Part shown: positions 1-8,457 of the stretch, in pieces
Position numbering within the stretch: the first letter of the stretch is position 1
Layout of the letters: each line of letters opens with the position of its first letter
NCBI RefSeq assembly: GCF_003224335.1
Contig: NZ_QKLF01000004.1
Span: forward strand, 372,001-436,000
Length of the DNA stretch: 64,000 nt
Direction of reading: 5' to 3'
Origin: Curtobacterium sp. MCJR17_055
GTDB taxonomy: Bacteria > Actinomycetota > Actinomycetes > Actinomycetales > Microbacteriaceae
Notes under the pieces: generated by a model
Told to the model about the DNA's origin: nothing
Database searches by the model: none
What the model saw: the letters and a program-made list of their open reading frames with translations, nothing else
Translations under genes and position numbers: made by a program

Positions 1-1223
1 TCGGTGGTCCGCGTCCAGGCGATCCCGGACTGCGTGTCCTCGTCGACGACGACGAAGCGCGCCGCCTCGCGCTGGATGACGATGTGCTCCCCGTTCGGCT
101 TCGCCAGGAAGACGTGCACGAAGTACTGGCCGCCGCCGAGCCGCAGGTCGTGCAGGTGCCACTCGACGGTCGCGGTCCCGCGCAGGGGGTCGTGACGGGT
201 CTCGAGCTGCCGGCTGTCGACGCCGAAGGCGGGGTGCCCGAGGTGGTTCTCGATCTTGATGCCCGCGCGCCACTCGGGCAGGACCGTGGTGTGGGAGAAC
301 GTCGCGCGGACGACGAGGTCGTCGCCGTGGCGGTGCTCGGCGCCCGCGGGCTTGCCGGGGATCTCGAGCTCGACGTGCTCGACCTTGCCCGGGCTGGCGG
401 TCTCCTCCGGGTGGTTCGCCTCGACCTCGGCGACGCGGCGGTCCTCGAGGATCTCGCGGAAGTTCTTCACGGCCAGCCGTGCCGACCCCTGGAACATCAC
501 CTCGCCGTGGTGCAGGACGACGGCGGAATCGCAGAGTTCCTGCACCTGTCCGAGCGAGTGCGACACCAGGATGATCGTGCGGCCCTGCTCCTGGAACTCG
601 CGGATCTTGTCGAGGCACTTCTTCTGGAACTGCTCGTCTCCGACGGCCAGGACCTCGTCCACGAGCAGCACGTCCGGGTCGGTGTTGATCGCGACCGCGA
701 AGGCGAGCCGGACGTACATGCCGGACGAGTAGAACTTCACCTGGGTGTCGATGAAGTCGCCGATCCCGGAGAACTGCAGGATGTCCTCGAAGCGGGCCTC
801 GGTCTCCTCCTGCGTCTGCCCGAGGATCGCGGCGTTGAGGTAGACGTTCTCGCGGCCGGTCAGGTCCGGGTGGAACCCCGCACCGAGCTCGATGAGGGCG
901 GCGAGGCGACCGCGACGCTCCACGGTGCCGGTGGTCGGCTCGAGGATGCCGCCGATGGTCTTCAGCAGCGTCGACTTGCCGGAGCCGTTCGGGCCGAGCA
1001 GCCCGATCGTGGTTCCGGCCGGGATGTCGAGGCTCACGTCCTTGAGCGCCCAGAAGTCCTCGCTGTGCCGGCGGCCGGCGCGACCGAGCGTGACCACGCG
1101 CTCCTTGAGCGAGTTGTCCTTCCGGATGGTGAAGCGCTTGGAGACGTTCCGCACCGTGACCACGGCGGGGGCGTCGGAGAACGGCGAGGTCGTGGCCTGC
1201 GTCAGGTCGTTGTCGATGCTCAT
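1..1223 (-). CDS. wzt: Polysaccharide ABC exporter, ATP-binding subunit (Wzt-like), 3' end cut by window
   Basis: This is the nucleotide-binding subunit of a glycan exporter that powers transfer of a lipid-linked polysaccharide across the membrane. The N-terminal ~240 residues show a complete ABC ATPase: Walker A GPNGSGKST, the Wzt-style signature YSSGMYVRLAF, Walker B DVLLVDEVLAVGD and the H-loop VSHS. The rest, still open at the window edge, is an extra beta-rich region like the carbohydrate-binding C-terminal domain of Wzt proteins, which selects the finished polymer. The ATG at 1223 lies 4 nt after the permease stop, so the two subunits are co-transcribed. The stop codon is outside the window. 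The family is clear; the exact glycan is unknown. Confidence 0.9.
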   Translation of the reverse strand, partial: MSIDNDLTQATTSPFSDAPAVVTVRNVSKRFTIRKDNSLKERVVTLGRAGRRHSEDFWALKDVSLDIPAGTTIGLLGPNGSGKSTLLKTIGGILEPTTGTVERRGRLAALIELGAGFHPDLTGRENVYLNAAILGQTQEETEARFEDILQFSGIGDFIDTQVKFYSSGMYVRLAFAVAINTDPDVLLVDEVLAVGDEQFQKKCLDKIREFQEQGRTIILVSHSLGQVQELCDSAVVLHHGEVMFQGSARLAVKNFREILEDRRVAEVEANHPEETASPGKVEHVELEIPGKPAGAEHRHGDDLVVRATFSHTTVLPEWRAGIKIENHLGHPAFGVDSRQLETRHDPLRGTATVEWHLHDLRLGGGQYFVHVFLAKPNGEHIVIQREAARFVVVDEDTQSGIAWTRTT

Positions 1224-1227
1224 CGGA

Positions 1228-2124
1228 TCAGATCTCCTGGGCGAAGTTGCCCTGCAGCTTGGCGAACACGCGCTGGCAGGCGACGAGGGCGACGAGACCG
1301 ACGACGCCCGCGACGGCCAGGCGGAGGAGCAGGTCGGACGGGTACTGCGAGTCGTTGCCCGCCGTCCAGAACGCCCGGTGGATCCCGAGGACCGCGAGCG
1401 TGATCGGGTTCGCCGTGTACAGGTTGAGCAGCCAGGTGTTCGCCGCGTTCGACACCATCTGCCAGCTGTAGACGATGGGCGAGCCCCACATGAGCAGCAG
1501 GACCAGGACCTCGACGAGGTACTGCATGTCGCGCAGGTACACGTTCGCGGCTGCGAGCAGGAGCGCGAGCGCCGTCGCCCAGATGAGGATGACGAGCGTC
1601 GCCGGGAAGAAGTAGAGCAGGTCGGGTCGCACCCAGTCGAAGCCGCTCTGCAGGACCGCTGCGGCGAGGAGCACGACGAGCTGGACGCCGAAGTTGAACA
1701 GCGCGGCACCGACACTGGCCAGGGGGTAGATCTCCCGTGGCAGGTAGACCTTCTTGATGAGCCCGCCGTTCGACACGATGGACGCCGTCCCGGAGGCCAC
1801 GATCTCGCTGAACAGCCCGTAGAGCGTCAGACCGGAGAACACGTAGATGGCGAACTCCGGGATGTTCCGCGACGCGCCGAGGATCTGGCCGAGTACGAAG
1901 TAGTAGATCGCCAGCTGCACGAGCGGACGGATCAGCGTCCACGCGAATCCGAGCGCACTGTCCTTGTACCGGGACTTCAGGTCGCGCCGGATGAGCAGGT
2001 CGAGCAGCTGCCGGTGGGCGAACACCTCGCGGATCGACCCGAGCACCGCGGTCGCAGGACGACCGGCGGGGGCCATGCGCTCCTGACGGAGACGCTCGAA
2101 CCGCTCGCTGACGATGTTGCTCAT
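1228..2124 (-). CDS. wzm: Polysaccharide ABC exporter, permease subunit (Wzm-like)
   Basis: This 298-residue membrane subunit is of the ABC-2 type and pairs with the downstream ATPase. Residues ~50-290 contain about six hydrophobic helices (for example around LAIYYFVLGQILGA and LLILWGSPIVYSW-like stretches), and the N-terminus has the amphipathic segment LLIRRDLKSRYKDSALGFAW that is typical of Wzm/TagG permeases. I chose the ATG at 2124 because AGGAA lies directly upstream; an in-frame start at 2160 lacks such a site. It sits between the two-domain glycosyltransferase and wzt in one minus-strand operon. It probably exports a cell-wall glycan made by the neighbouring transferases. Confidence 0.9.
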   Translation of the reverse strand: MSNIVSERFERLRQERMAPAGRPATAVLGSIREVFAHRQLLDLLIRRDLKSRYKDSALGFAWTLIRPLVQLAIYYFVLGQILGASRNIPEFAIYVFSGLTLYGLFSEIVASGTASIVSNGGLIKKVYLPREIYPLASVGAALFNFGVQLVVLLAAAVLQSGFDWVRPDLLYFFPATLVILIWATALALLLAAANVYLRDMQYLVEVLVLLLMWGSPIVYSWQMVSNAANTWLLNLYTANPITLAVLGIHRAFWTAGNDSQYPSDLLLRLAVAGVVGLVALVACQRVFAKLQGNFAQEI

Positions 2125-2196
2125 GGGTTCCTCACGTAGGTGCGCTGGGGCGACGGACAACTGTACATCGGCCTCCGGGCGGGGCCGCTGCGACGG

Positions 2197-4764
2197 TCAG
2201 CGCCCGTTCTTGCTCTCGCGCATGATGCGCACACGGTTCTGGACCTTGTCCCGGAGACCGGACACGCCGTTCTGGCGGAGGTACCAGGTCGCGAGTCGGA
2301 CGTCGCGGACGACGCCGTGGCGGCTGTTCGCGATCTCGTGGAACTGCATCTCGCGCTGACGGGCCGGGCTGAGCGCGACGCGCGGACGGCTGCCCGCCGT
2401 GACCGATCCCGCCGGCACGGCGGCGTCGTGCGCGCGGTCCGCGGCGACCTGCGGGTCCTTGCAGAACTCGACGAGGGGAGCGAGCGCACGCTCCCACGTG
2501 AAGTCGTCGCGGACGCGGCTGACGGCAGCCCGGGCGGCGGCGGCGGCCTCCGGGTCGTACAGCATCGACTCGAGCGCGGCGGCGAGGGCGTCGACGTCGC
2601 GTTCCTTCACGGCGACACCCATGCCCTCGGCCGCGACGAGGTCGCCGAAGCTGTCGCCGTCGGTCGTGACGATCGGCAGGTTCGCCCACATGTAGTCGAG
2701 GATGCGGGTGCGGAACGAGAAGGTCGTCTCGATGTGCGCGAAGTGCGTGCTGACACCCGCGTCGGCCTCGAGCAGGTAGTTCTGGCGGTCGTCCAGCGCC
2801 ACCCACTGCTCGTTGAAGAAGACGTGCTTGCCGGTCAGTCCGAGCTGGTCGCTGATGCGGCGCGTCTCGGCGACGATCGCCATCTCGGGCACGTCCGGGT
2901 TCGGGTGTGCGACACCGAGGAAGAACAGGCGGATGTCGTCGTGGCGTTCGGCGACCTGGGCGACCGCGCGGACGAGCGACGGGGTGTCGAACCAGTTGTA
3001 GATGCCACCGCCCCAGATGACGACCTTGTCGTCCTCGCCGATGCCGGGCGTGACGCCACGGATCGCCTTGCGCTCGTGCTGCGGCGGCCGGGAGTCCATG
3101 CCGAACGGCGCGATCGCGATGAGCTTGTTGAGGTTGTCGTCCGCCAGGTAGTTGTCCGGGTTGACGCGACCGACGGCGGCGAGCTGCCCGAGCCAGAACA
3201 GGCGCTGCCGTTCCGAGGCACACAGGAAGAAGTCACCGCGCTCGAGCTGCGCGTTGATGACCTCGGTGGTGCTCGTCACCTGGTTGCGCCAGCCGACGTC
3301 ACCGTTGTCCCGGGCCTGCTCGAGCTGCTCGAGGTGCATCGGGTCGTAGAGGTCGACGACCATGATCTTGTTCGACTTCTGCAGGGTCGTGAAGTGGTGC
3401 AGCGCGTAGCCCTGGAAGAAGATGACGTCCGCCCACTCCTCGTGCTCGCGCATCGCGCGCTCGTGCTGGAGCGGCACGCGCGTCACCTCGAAGGCGTCGG
3501 ACTTCCGGTTGGCGACGTTCCAGGTGACCAGGCGCACGTCGTTGTCCGAGGACAGGGCCTCCGCGATCTTCCACGCCCGCATGCCCGGGCCCGCCATCTT
3601 CTCGCCGAGGGCGTCCCCGGTGATGACGAGGACCTTCGTGCGGTGCATCGGCGCCTCGATGTCGAAGGCCTCGAGGATCGCGCGGTAGCCCTCCAGGAAG
3701 TAGCCGTCCTCGAAGAGCGGCTTGAAGGCGTCGCCGAACAGGCGGAAGACGTCCTTGTCGCTCCGGACGCGCTGCGACTGGATCCGACGACGCTCCTCGG
3801 ACAGGCGGGGGAGGTCCGCCACGAACTGGTCGAGCGCGAAGAACCCGGCGACGGTCTCCTTCGAGATCGGCGTCAGCGCGTCGAACTCGTCGGGCGCGCC
3901 GGTGAAGCGTCGGATGTCGAACTCCTCGGAGTCCCGACCGCTCTTCGCGACCGCGCGGCGGGCGAGGAGGGCGAGGGCGGCGGGGAGGAAGACGCCGAGG
4001 TTCTCGTCCGACAGGTTCTTGTAGAGCAGGTGCAGGGCGTTCCGCTCGAGCAGGTACATCTCGCGGTGGTCGCCGAACGACTTCATCGAGCCGTGGTGCT
4101 TGTGGAACACCACCGAGCGCGGCGCGAACCGTACCCGGTAGCCGAGCAGGTTGAGGCGCCAGCCGAGGTCCACGTCGTCGTAGAACATGAACAGGCCCTC
4201 GTCGAACCCGCCGACCTCGAGGAACACGTCACGACGGACGAACAGCGCGGACCCGGTGCCGAAGAGCAGGTCCTGGGGCTCGTCGAAGCGGCCGTCGTCG
4301 AGCTCGGCGATGTGGTTCTTGTAGCCCATCCCGAACCAGCTGAGCCCGGACTCGACGAAGTCGATCGTGCGGCCCTCCCAGTCGAGGACCTTGCTCGCGA
4401 CGGCGGCGACGCGGGGGCTCGGCGCGAACCCGGCGATGCCCTCCTTGACCCAGTCGACGTGCGGCTTCGCGTCGTTGTTGAGGAACGCGACCACGTCCCC
4501 GGTGGCCTCGCGGGCACCGAGGTTGCTCCCGCCAGTGAAGCCGAGGTTCTCCGCCGAGACGATGATCCGGACGTTCGCCTGGTCGCCGAGTGCGGCACGG
4601 AGCCGTGCTTCGCTGTCGTCGCCGGAGCCGTTCTCGACGACGACGATCTCGAGACGGTCCGCCGGCCAGTCGACCTCGCTCAGTCGGGCGATGCACTCGA
4701 GCGTGTCGTCCGTGCCGCGGAAGTTGATGACGACGACGGACACGCGGGGCGCGGAAGAGGACAT
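2197..4764 (-). CDS. Two-domain glycosyltransferase (GT2 + GT4)
   Basis: This 855-residue protein is a fusion of two glycosyltransferases. Residues ~7-240 are a GT-A fold GT2 domain starting VSVVVINFRGTDDT, with the metal-site region AFLNNDAKPH and the rhamnosyltransferase-like FYDDVDLGWRLNLLGYRV. From about residue 375 (KVLVITGDALGEKMAGPGMR) to ~760 it has a GT-B, GT4-like domain with a nucleotide-sugar-binding half near GADAGVSTHFAHIETTF. It most likely adds two successive sugars to a lipid-linked surface glycan before export by wzm/wzt, whose genes lie 72 nt downstream. Sugar specificities cannot be read from the sequence. Confidence 0.88.
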   Translation of the reverse strand: MSSSAPRVSVVVINFRGTDDTLECIARLSEVDWPADRLEIVVVENGSGDDSEARLRAALGDQANVRIIVSAENLGFTGGSNLGAREATGDVVAFLNNDAKPHVDWVKEGIAGFAPSPRVAAVASKVLDWEGRTIDFVESGLSWFGMGYKNHIAELDDGRFDEPQDLLFGTGSALFVRRDVFLEVGGFDEGLFMFYDDVDLGWRLNLLGYRVRFAPRSVVFHKHHGSMKSFGDHREMYLLERNALHLLYKNLSDENLGVFLPAALALLARRAVAKSGRDSEEFDIRRFTGAPDEFDALTPISKETVAGFFALDQFVADLPRLSEERRRIQSQRVRSDKDVFRLFGDAFKPLFEDGYFLEGYRAILEAFDIEAPMHRTKVLVITGDALGEKMAGPGMRAWKIAEALSSDNDVRLVTWNVANRKSDAFEVTRVPLQHERAMREHEEWADVIFFQGYALHHFTTLQKSNKIMVVDLYDPMHLEQLEQARDNGDVGWRNQVTSTTEVINAQLERGDFFLCASERQRLFWLGQLAAVGRVNPDNYLADDNLNKLIAIAPFGMDSRPPQHERKAIRGVTPGIGEDDKVVIWGGGIYNWFDTPSLVRAVAQVAERHDDIRLFFLGVAHPNPDVPEMAIVAETRRISDQLGLTGKHVFFNEQWVALDDRQNYLLEADAGVSTHFAHIETTFSFRTRILDYMWANLPIVTTDGDSFGDLVAAEGMGVAVKERDVDALAAALESMLYDPEAAAAARAAVSRVRDDFTWERALAPLVEFCKDPQVAADRAHDAAVPAGSVTAGSRPRVALSPARQREMQFHEIANSRHGVVRDVRLATWYLRQNGVSGLRDKVQNRVRIMRESKNGR

Positions 4765-4835
4765 GGGTGGACTCCGTACGTCGACTGGCAGCGGAGCGCG
4801 GAGGGCGCGCCGCGGGTGCCCCGGAAGGCGGCACC

Positions 4836-4841
4836 ACTATA
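4836..4841 (-). promoter_or_regulatory. Candidate -10 element for the glycan-export operon
   Basis: On the minus strand the sequence reads TATAGT about 72 nt before the 855-residue glycosyltransferase start. It is the most AT-rich hexamer in the 147-nt divergent region between that gene and the GT2 gene starting at 4912. No convincing -35 is visible. Confidence 0.4.
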
Positions 4842-4911
4842 CCGAGAAGTCCACGGGCCTCCCGGGGTGCGCCGTGCTCGCCCGCGCCCGTGCGCCTGGG
4901 AGACTGTCGGC

Positions 4912-5967
4912 GTGGACGTCTCCGTGGTCATCGTCGACTGGCACCAGCCCGTCCTCACCCGCCGGGCCGTCGAGTCCGTGCTCTCGCAGCGTGTCGACGC
5001 CTCGGTCGAGGTCGTCCTCGTCGTGAACGAGGCCGACGAGGCGACCGTGCGGGACTACCGCGCGGACTTCCCGTCGCTCGTGGTCGTCCCGGAGCCGACG
5101 AACGCCGGGTTCGCCGGCGGGGTGGCGCGGGGCATGGCGGCGTCGACGGGGGCGGTGGTCGTGCTGGTCAACAACGACGCCGTCGCGGACCACGGGTTCC
5201 TGGACCGTGGGCTGGCCGCGCTGGCGGCCGGCGGAGCCGGGACCGCTGCGGTCGCCGCGACGGCGGTGCTCGAGGGGCGGTTCGTCGCGGTCGACGGCCG
5301 TGCACCGCGCTCGGACGACGACCTCGTCGCCGCCGACGGTAGCCGGTGGCGGCGGACCGCGACCGGTGGCGTGACCCTGGTGAACGGGACCGGGGTCGTG
5401 CTCGACCGCAACGGCAACGGCCGCGACCGGGACTGGCTCCGACCGGTCGACGACGCCCCCGAGCACGCGCCGCTCTTCGGCTTCTCCGGCGGTGCCGCGT
5501 TCCTCCGGCGGCAGGCCGTCGAGGCGGTCGGCGGCTTCGACGAGTCCCTCTTCATGTACTACGAGGACCTCGACCTCGCCTGGCGGCTGCGGCTGGCCGG
5601 CCACCGGATCGGCTCCGCCCCGGACGCCGTCGTCGTCCACCGGCACGCGGCGAGCTCGGGGAGCGACTCGCCCCTCGTCCGCTACCAGAGCATGCGGAAC
5701 CGGCTGCTGGTCACCGCCCGCAACGCGACGGCCGGCATGCTCACCCGGGTCGTCGCGCGCACCGTCGTCCGCATGCTGGAGGACCTCCTCCGACCGGGTC
5801 GGGCACAGCTCACCCCGGCCGCGTGGGCACGGCTCGTCCGGGAGGCACCTGCCGCGCTCCGGCGGGCGCGCCGCCTCCGCCGGTCGGACAGGACGGGCCC
5901 GGCGGCACGCCGCGCCGTCGAGGCGTCGCTCCAGGGCGCTGCGCGCCGTGACACCTCGGCCGCCTGA
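4912..5967 (+). CDS. Family 2 glycosyltransferase (rhamnosyltransferase-like)
   Basis: This 351-residue cytosolic transferase probably adds a sugar to the surface polysaccharide. It opens VDVSVVIVDWHQ, has VLVNNDAVADHG at the expected metal/nucleotide site, and YYEDLDLAWRLRLAGHRIG, nearly the same motif as in the N-terminal domain of the divergent 855-residue enzyme. The open frame extends far upstream to 2140, but that part is antisense to the neighbour. I place the start at the GTG at 4912 because GAGACT (4900-4905) lies 6 nt before it, as in other apparently leaderless genes here. The donor sugar is not known. Confidence 0.85.
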   Translation: MDVSVVIVDWHQPVLTRRAVESVLSQRVDASVEVVLVVNEADEATVRDYRADFPSLVVVPEPTNAGFAGGVARGMAASTGAVVVLVNNDAVADHGFLDRGLAALAAGGAGTAAVAATAVLEGRFVAVDGRAPRSDDDLVAADGSRWRRTATGGVTLVNGTGVVLDRNGNGRDRDWLRPVDDAPEHAPLFGFSGGAAFLRRQAVEAVGGFDESLFMYYEDLDLAWRLRLAGHRIGSAPDAVVVHRHAASSGSDSPLVRYQSMRNRLLVTARNATAGMLTRVVARTVVRMLEDLLRPGRAQLTPAAWARLVREAPAALRRARRLRRSDRTGPAARRAVEASLQGAARRDTSAA

Positions 5968-6109
5968 GCCTCCCTTCAGGCGCCGGCGGCGACGACGGCG
6001 GGAAGCCCGGGACCACCGGGCGCACGCGGCGGTGCGGGCTGAGCCGAGCCTCCCGGACAGGGTGGACCATGGCCCTCCGTTCGGGGGTCATGCTGGGGGC
6101 TGTGTGATC

Positions 6110-6138
6110 GCTGTGGCGCAGGTACGCTGCTGTGGCGC
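6110..6138 (+). promoter_or_regulatory. Direct repeat bracketing a -10-like element
   Basis: GCTGTGGCGC occurs at 6110-6119 and again at 6129-6138, flanking the TACGCT hexamer at 6123-6128. Transcription from this -10 would give a ~95-nt leader before the GTG at 6230. The rest of the 262-nt gap after 5967 shows no gene. Confidence 0.3.
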
Positions 6139-6229
6139 GTGTGTTCCGCCGCCATCAGGGGTCGACGGACACGTCTCCCGAACCGCGTGCCGGACCCACC
6201 CCGTCGCCGCCCCCGGAAAGGCCTCCGAC

Positions 6230-8308
6230 GTGAAGAAGCTCGTCGCCATCGCCGCCAGTGTGCTCGCCGTCGCGAGCGTCCTGGTCGGCTTCCAGATCGC
6301 GGGTCCGTCCGCGCACCAGGAACCCGCCAGCGCCCTGAGTGGCTCGTCGTTCCAGGCCGGGAACATCATCTCGGACGCCAACTTCTACAACGGCACGTCG
6401 ATGACCGTCGACCAGGTGCAGTCGTTCCTGAACGCGCAGGTGTCGTCCTGCACGAACAGCGGGTGTCTCCGCAACGGCCGGTACTCGATGAACAGCCGCT
6501 CGGCCGACGCCATGTGCGGCGCGGTGACCGGCGGCTCGTCGCTGTCGACCGCGCAGATCCTGACGCGCGTGGGCGCGGCCTGCGGCATCAGCCCGAAGGT
6601 CATGCTCGTCACCCTGCAGAAGGAACAGGGGCTCGTCACCTCCCGCGGCCCGTCGGCCGCCGTGCTCGAGCGGGCGATGGGCTACGCGTGCCCCGACAAC
6701 GTCGGCGGCCACTGCGACCCCGCCTACGCGGGCGTCGGCAACCAGATCTACTGGTCGGCCTGGCAGTGGAAGCGGTACGGCAACCCCCCGGGCACGAGCA
6801 ACTACTTCACCTGGTTCAACCCGGGCGGCACCCGCGCGATCCAGTACAACGTCCCGACCTCGTGCGGCACGAAGTCGGTCGCGGTGCAGAACAAGGCCAC
6901 CGCTGCGCTGTACTACTACACGCCGTACACCCCGAACACGGCAGCGCTGAACAACCTCTACGGCACGGGTGACGGCTGCTCCGCCTACGGCAACCGCAAC
7001 TTCTGGCGGATGTACACGGACTGGTTCGGGTCGACCACCGGCTCGCCCACGACCGCGAAGGGCAACCTGGACGGCGTCACCGCGTCCTGGAACACGGTCA
7101 CCGTCAACGGCTGGGCCCTCGACACCACCACGAAGTCGAGCACGAAGGTCGTCGTCGCCGTCGGGTCGGCGAACCGCACCATCACGGCGAACACGACGCG
7201 GTCGGACATCGCCGCCGCCTACGGCCTCGGGGCAGCCCACGGCTTCACCGCGACGATCGACGCGCCGCCCGGATCGCAGCAGGTCTGCGTCACGGCGAAG
7301 TCCGCCGACGGGAAGACCGGGACGTCCCTCGGGTGCAAGACGGTCACCGTGAAGGACGGGTCGCCCACCGGGTCGCTCGACTCCGTCGTGGCGAACAAGG
7401 GCAGCACCGTGACGCTGACCGGCTGGGCGGTCGACCCGGAGGCGAAGGGCGCCATCGGCGTCCGCGTGTACCGCGACGGCGGGTACGTCACCCGCGTCAG
7501 CGCCGACGTGCTCCGGTCCGACGTCGCCGCCGCCTACCCCGCCCTCGGCGGACGGCACGGGTTCGTCGTCACGGTCCCGACCACGGTCGGTGCGCACAGC
7601 TACTGCGTCACCGGGGTCAACGTGAAGGCCGGCGAGGACCGTCGCGTGGGCTCGTGCAAGAGCGTCACCTCGCCGGGCAGCACGCCGATCGGCAAGATCA
7701 CGAGCCTGCCCACCACGTCGAGCTCGATCCGGGTCGCCGGCTGGGCGCTCGACGGCGACACCACCGACCCGATCACCGTGCGCGTCTTCATCGACGGCGT
7801 GGGGCACGGCATCCGCGCCGACCGCACCCGTCAGGACGTGGGGAAGACCTACCCGGCATGGGGCACCTCCCACGGGTTCTCCGGCACCTGGAAGGCGGCC
7901 ATCGGCACGCACGAGGTGTGCGTGACGGCGAACGGCGTCGGTGCCGGGCCGGCCAAGGCGTCGATCGGCTGCAAGCAGGTCACCGTCCGCAACACGCTGC
8001 CGGTCGGCAGCCTCGACACCGTGACGGCTGCGACCGGTTCCGTGACGGCCGCCGGCTGGGCGCTCGACCCGGACACGAAGGCGACCCCGGTCTCGGTGGA
8101 CGTCTACGTGGACGGTGTCGGCAAGCGCGTGCTCGCCCGGGCCACGCGGTACGACGTCGACAGCGCGTACCCGGGTGCGGGGGCCCAACACGGGTGGTCC
8201 GTGAAGCTGACGGCGAAGAAGGGGTCGCGGTCGGTGTGCGCGTACGCCATCGACTCGCAGGGCGGCCCGAACGCCACGCTCGGTTGCCGGACGGTCACCG
8301 TCCGCTGA
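6230..8308 (+). CDS. Secreted repeat protein, N-terminal wall-associated domain plus four ~105-aa repeats
   Basis: The 692-residue product begins VKKLVAIAASVLAVASVLVG, a secretion signal, and GGAAAGG sits just before the GTG. Residues ~45-275 form a Cys- and Trp-rich domain (ISPKVMLVTLQKEQGLV, FTWFNPGGTRAIQYNV) often seen in large actinobacterial surface proteins; the helix with KEQG recalls lysozyme-like folds, but I cannot assign an activity. Four repeats begin at residues 278, 381, 488 and 593. Each has LD.V, GWALD, YVDG, R.DV, HGF and a closing VCVTA...GCKxVTV. The frame is open upstream to 5492, but that part overlaps the preceding gene. Location inside the glycan locus suggests a wall-bound or glycan-binding role, by inference. 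Confidence 0.82.
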   Translation: MKKLVAIAASVLAVASVLVGFQIAGPSAHQEPASALSGSSFQAGNIISDANFYNGTSMTVDQVQSFLNAQVSSCTNSGCLRNGRYSMNSRSADAMCGAVTGGSSLSTAQILTRVGAACGISPKVMLVTLQKEQGLVTSRGPSAAVLERAMGYACPDNVGGHCDPAYAGVGNQIYWSAWQWKRYGNPPGTSNYFTWFNPGGTRAIQYNVPTSCGTKSVAVQNKATAALYYYTPYTPNTAALNNLYGTGDGCSAYGNRNFWRMYTDWFGSTTGSPTTAKGNLDGVTASWNTVTVNGWALDTTTKSSTKVVVAVGSANRTITANTTRSDIAAAYGLGAAHGFTATIDAPPGSQQVCVTAKSADGKTGTSLGCKTVTVKDGSPTGSLDSVVANKGSTVTLTGWAVDPEAKGAIGVRVYRDGGYVTRVSADVLRSDVAAAYPALGGRHGFVVTVPTTVGAHSYCVTGVNVKAGEDRRVGSCKSVTSPGSTPIGKITSLPTTSSSIRVAGWALDGDTTDPITVRVFIDGVGHGIRADRTRQDVGKTYPAWGTSHGFSGTWKAAIGTHEVCVTANGVGAGPAKASIGCKQVTVRNTLPVGSLDTVTAATGSVTAAGWALDPDTKATPVSVDVYVDGVGKRVLARATRYDVDSAYPGAGAQHGWSVKLTAKKGSRSVCAYAIDSQGGPNATLGCRTVTVR
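7061..8305 (+). repeat. Four in-frame ~103-107-residue protein repeats
   Basis: Repeat units start at 7061, 7370, 7691 and 8006. They share the skeleton G-LD-V, V-GWALD(P), V-V-(Y/F)-DG, (T)R-DV---YP, HGF, VC(V/A)-A and GC(K/R)-VTV. Unit divergence at the DNA level indicates an old duplication. Confidence 0.85.
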
Positions 8309-8327
8309 CCCCGGCGCTCCCGCTCGA

Positions 8328-8361
8328 CGAGGCCCCGGTCCCGGTGTGGACCGGGGCCTCG
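8328..8361 (+). terminator. GC hairpin after the repeat protein
   Basis: A 14-bp perfect stem (arms 8328-8341 and 8348-8361) closes a 6-nt loop, 20 nt after the stop at 8308. There is no T tract, as is common in this GC-rich window. Confidence 0.7.
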
Positions 8362-8457
8362 TGCAGTCCCGCGGTCCGGCTCCCGCCCGCCGGCCGCCGG
8401 GGAGACACCCTGGAGGTCCTTCCGGGTCCCGTGCCGACGCTGTGAGAGGATCATCCG

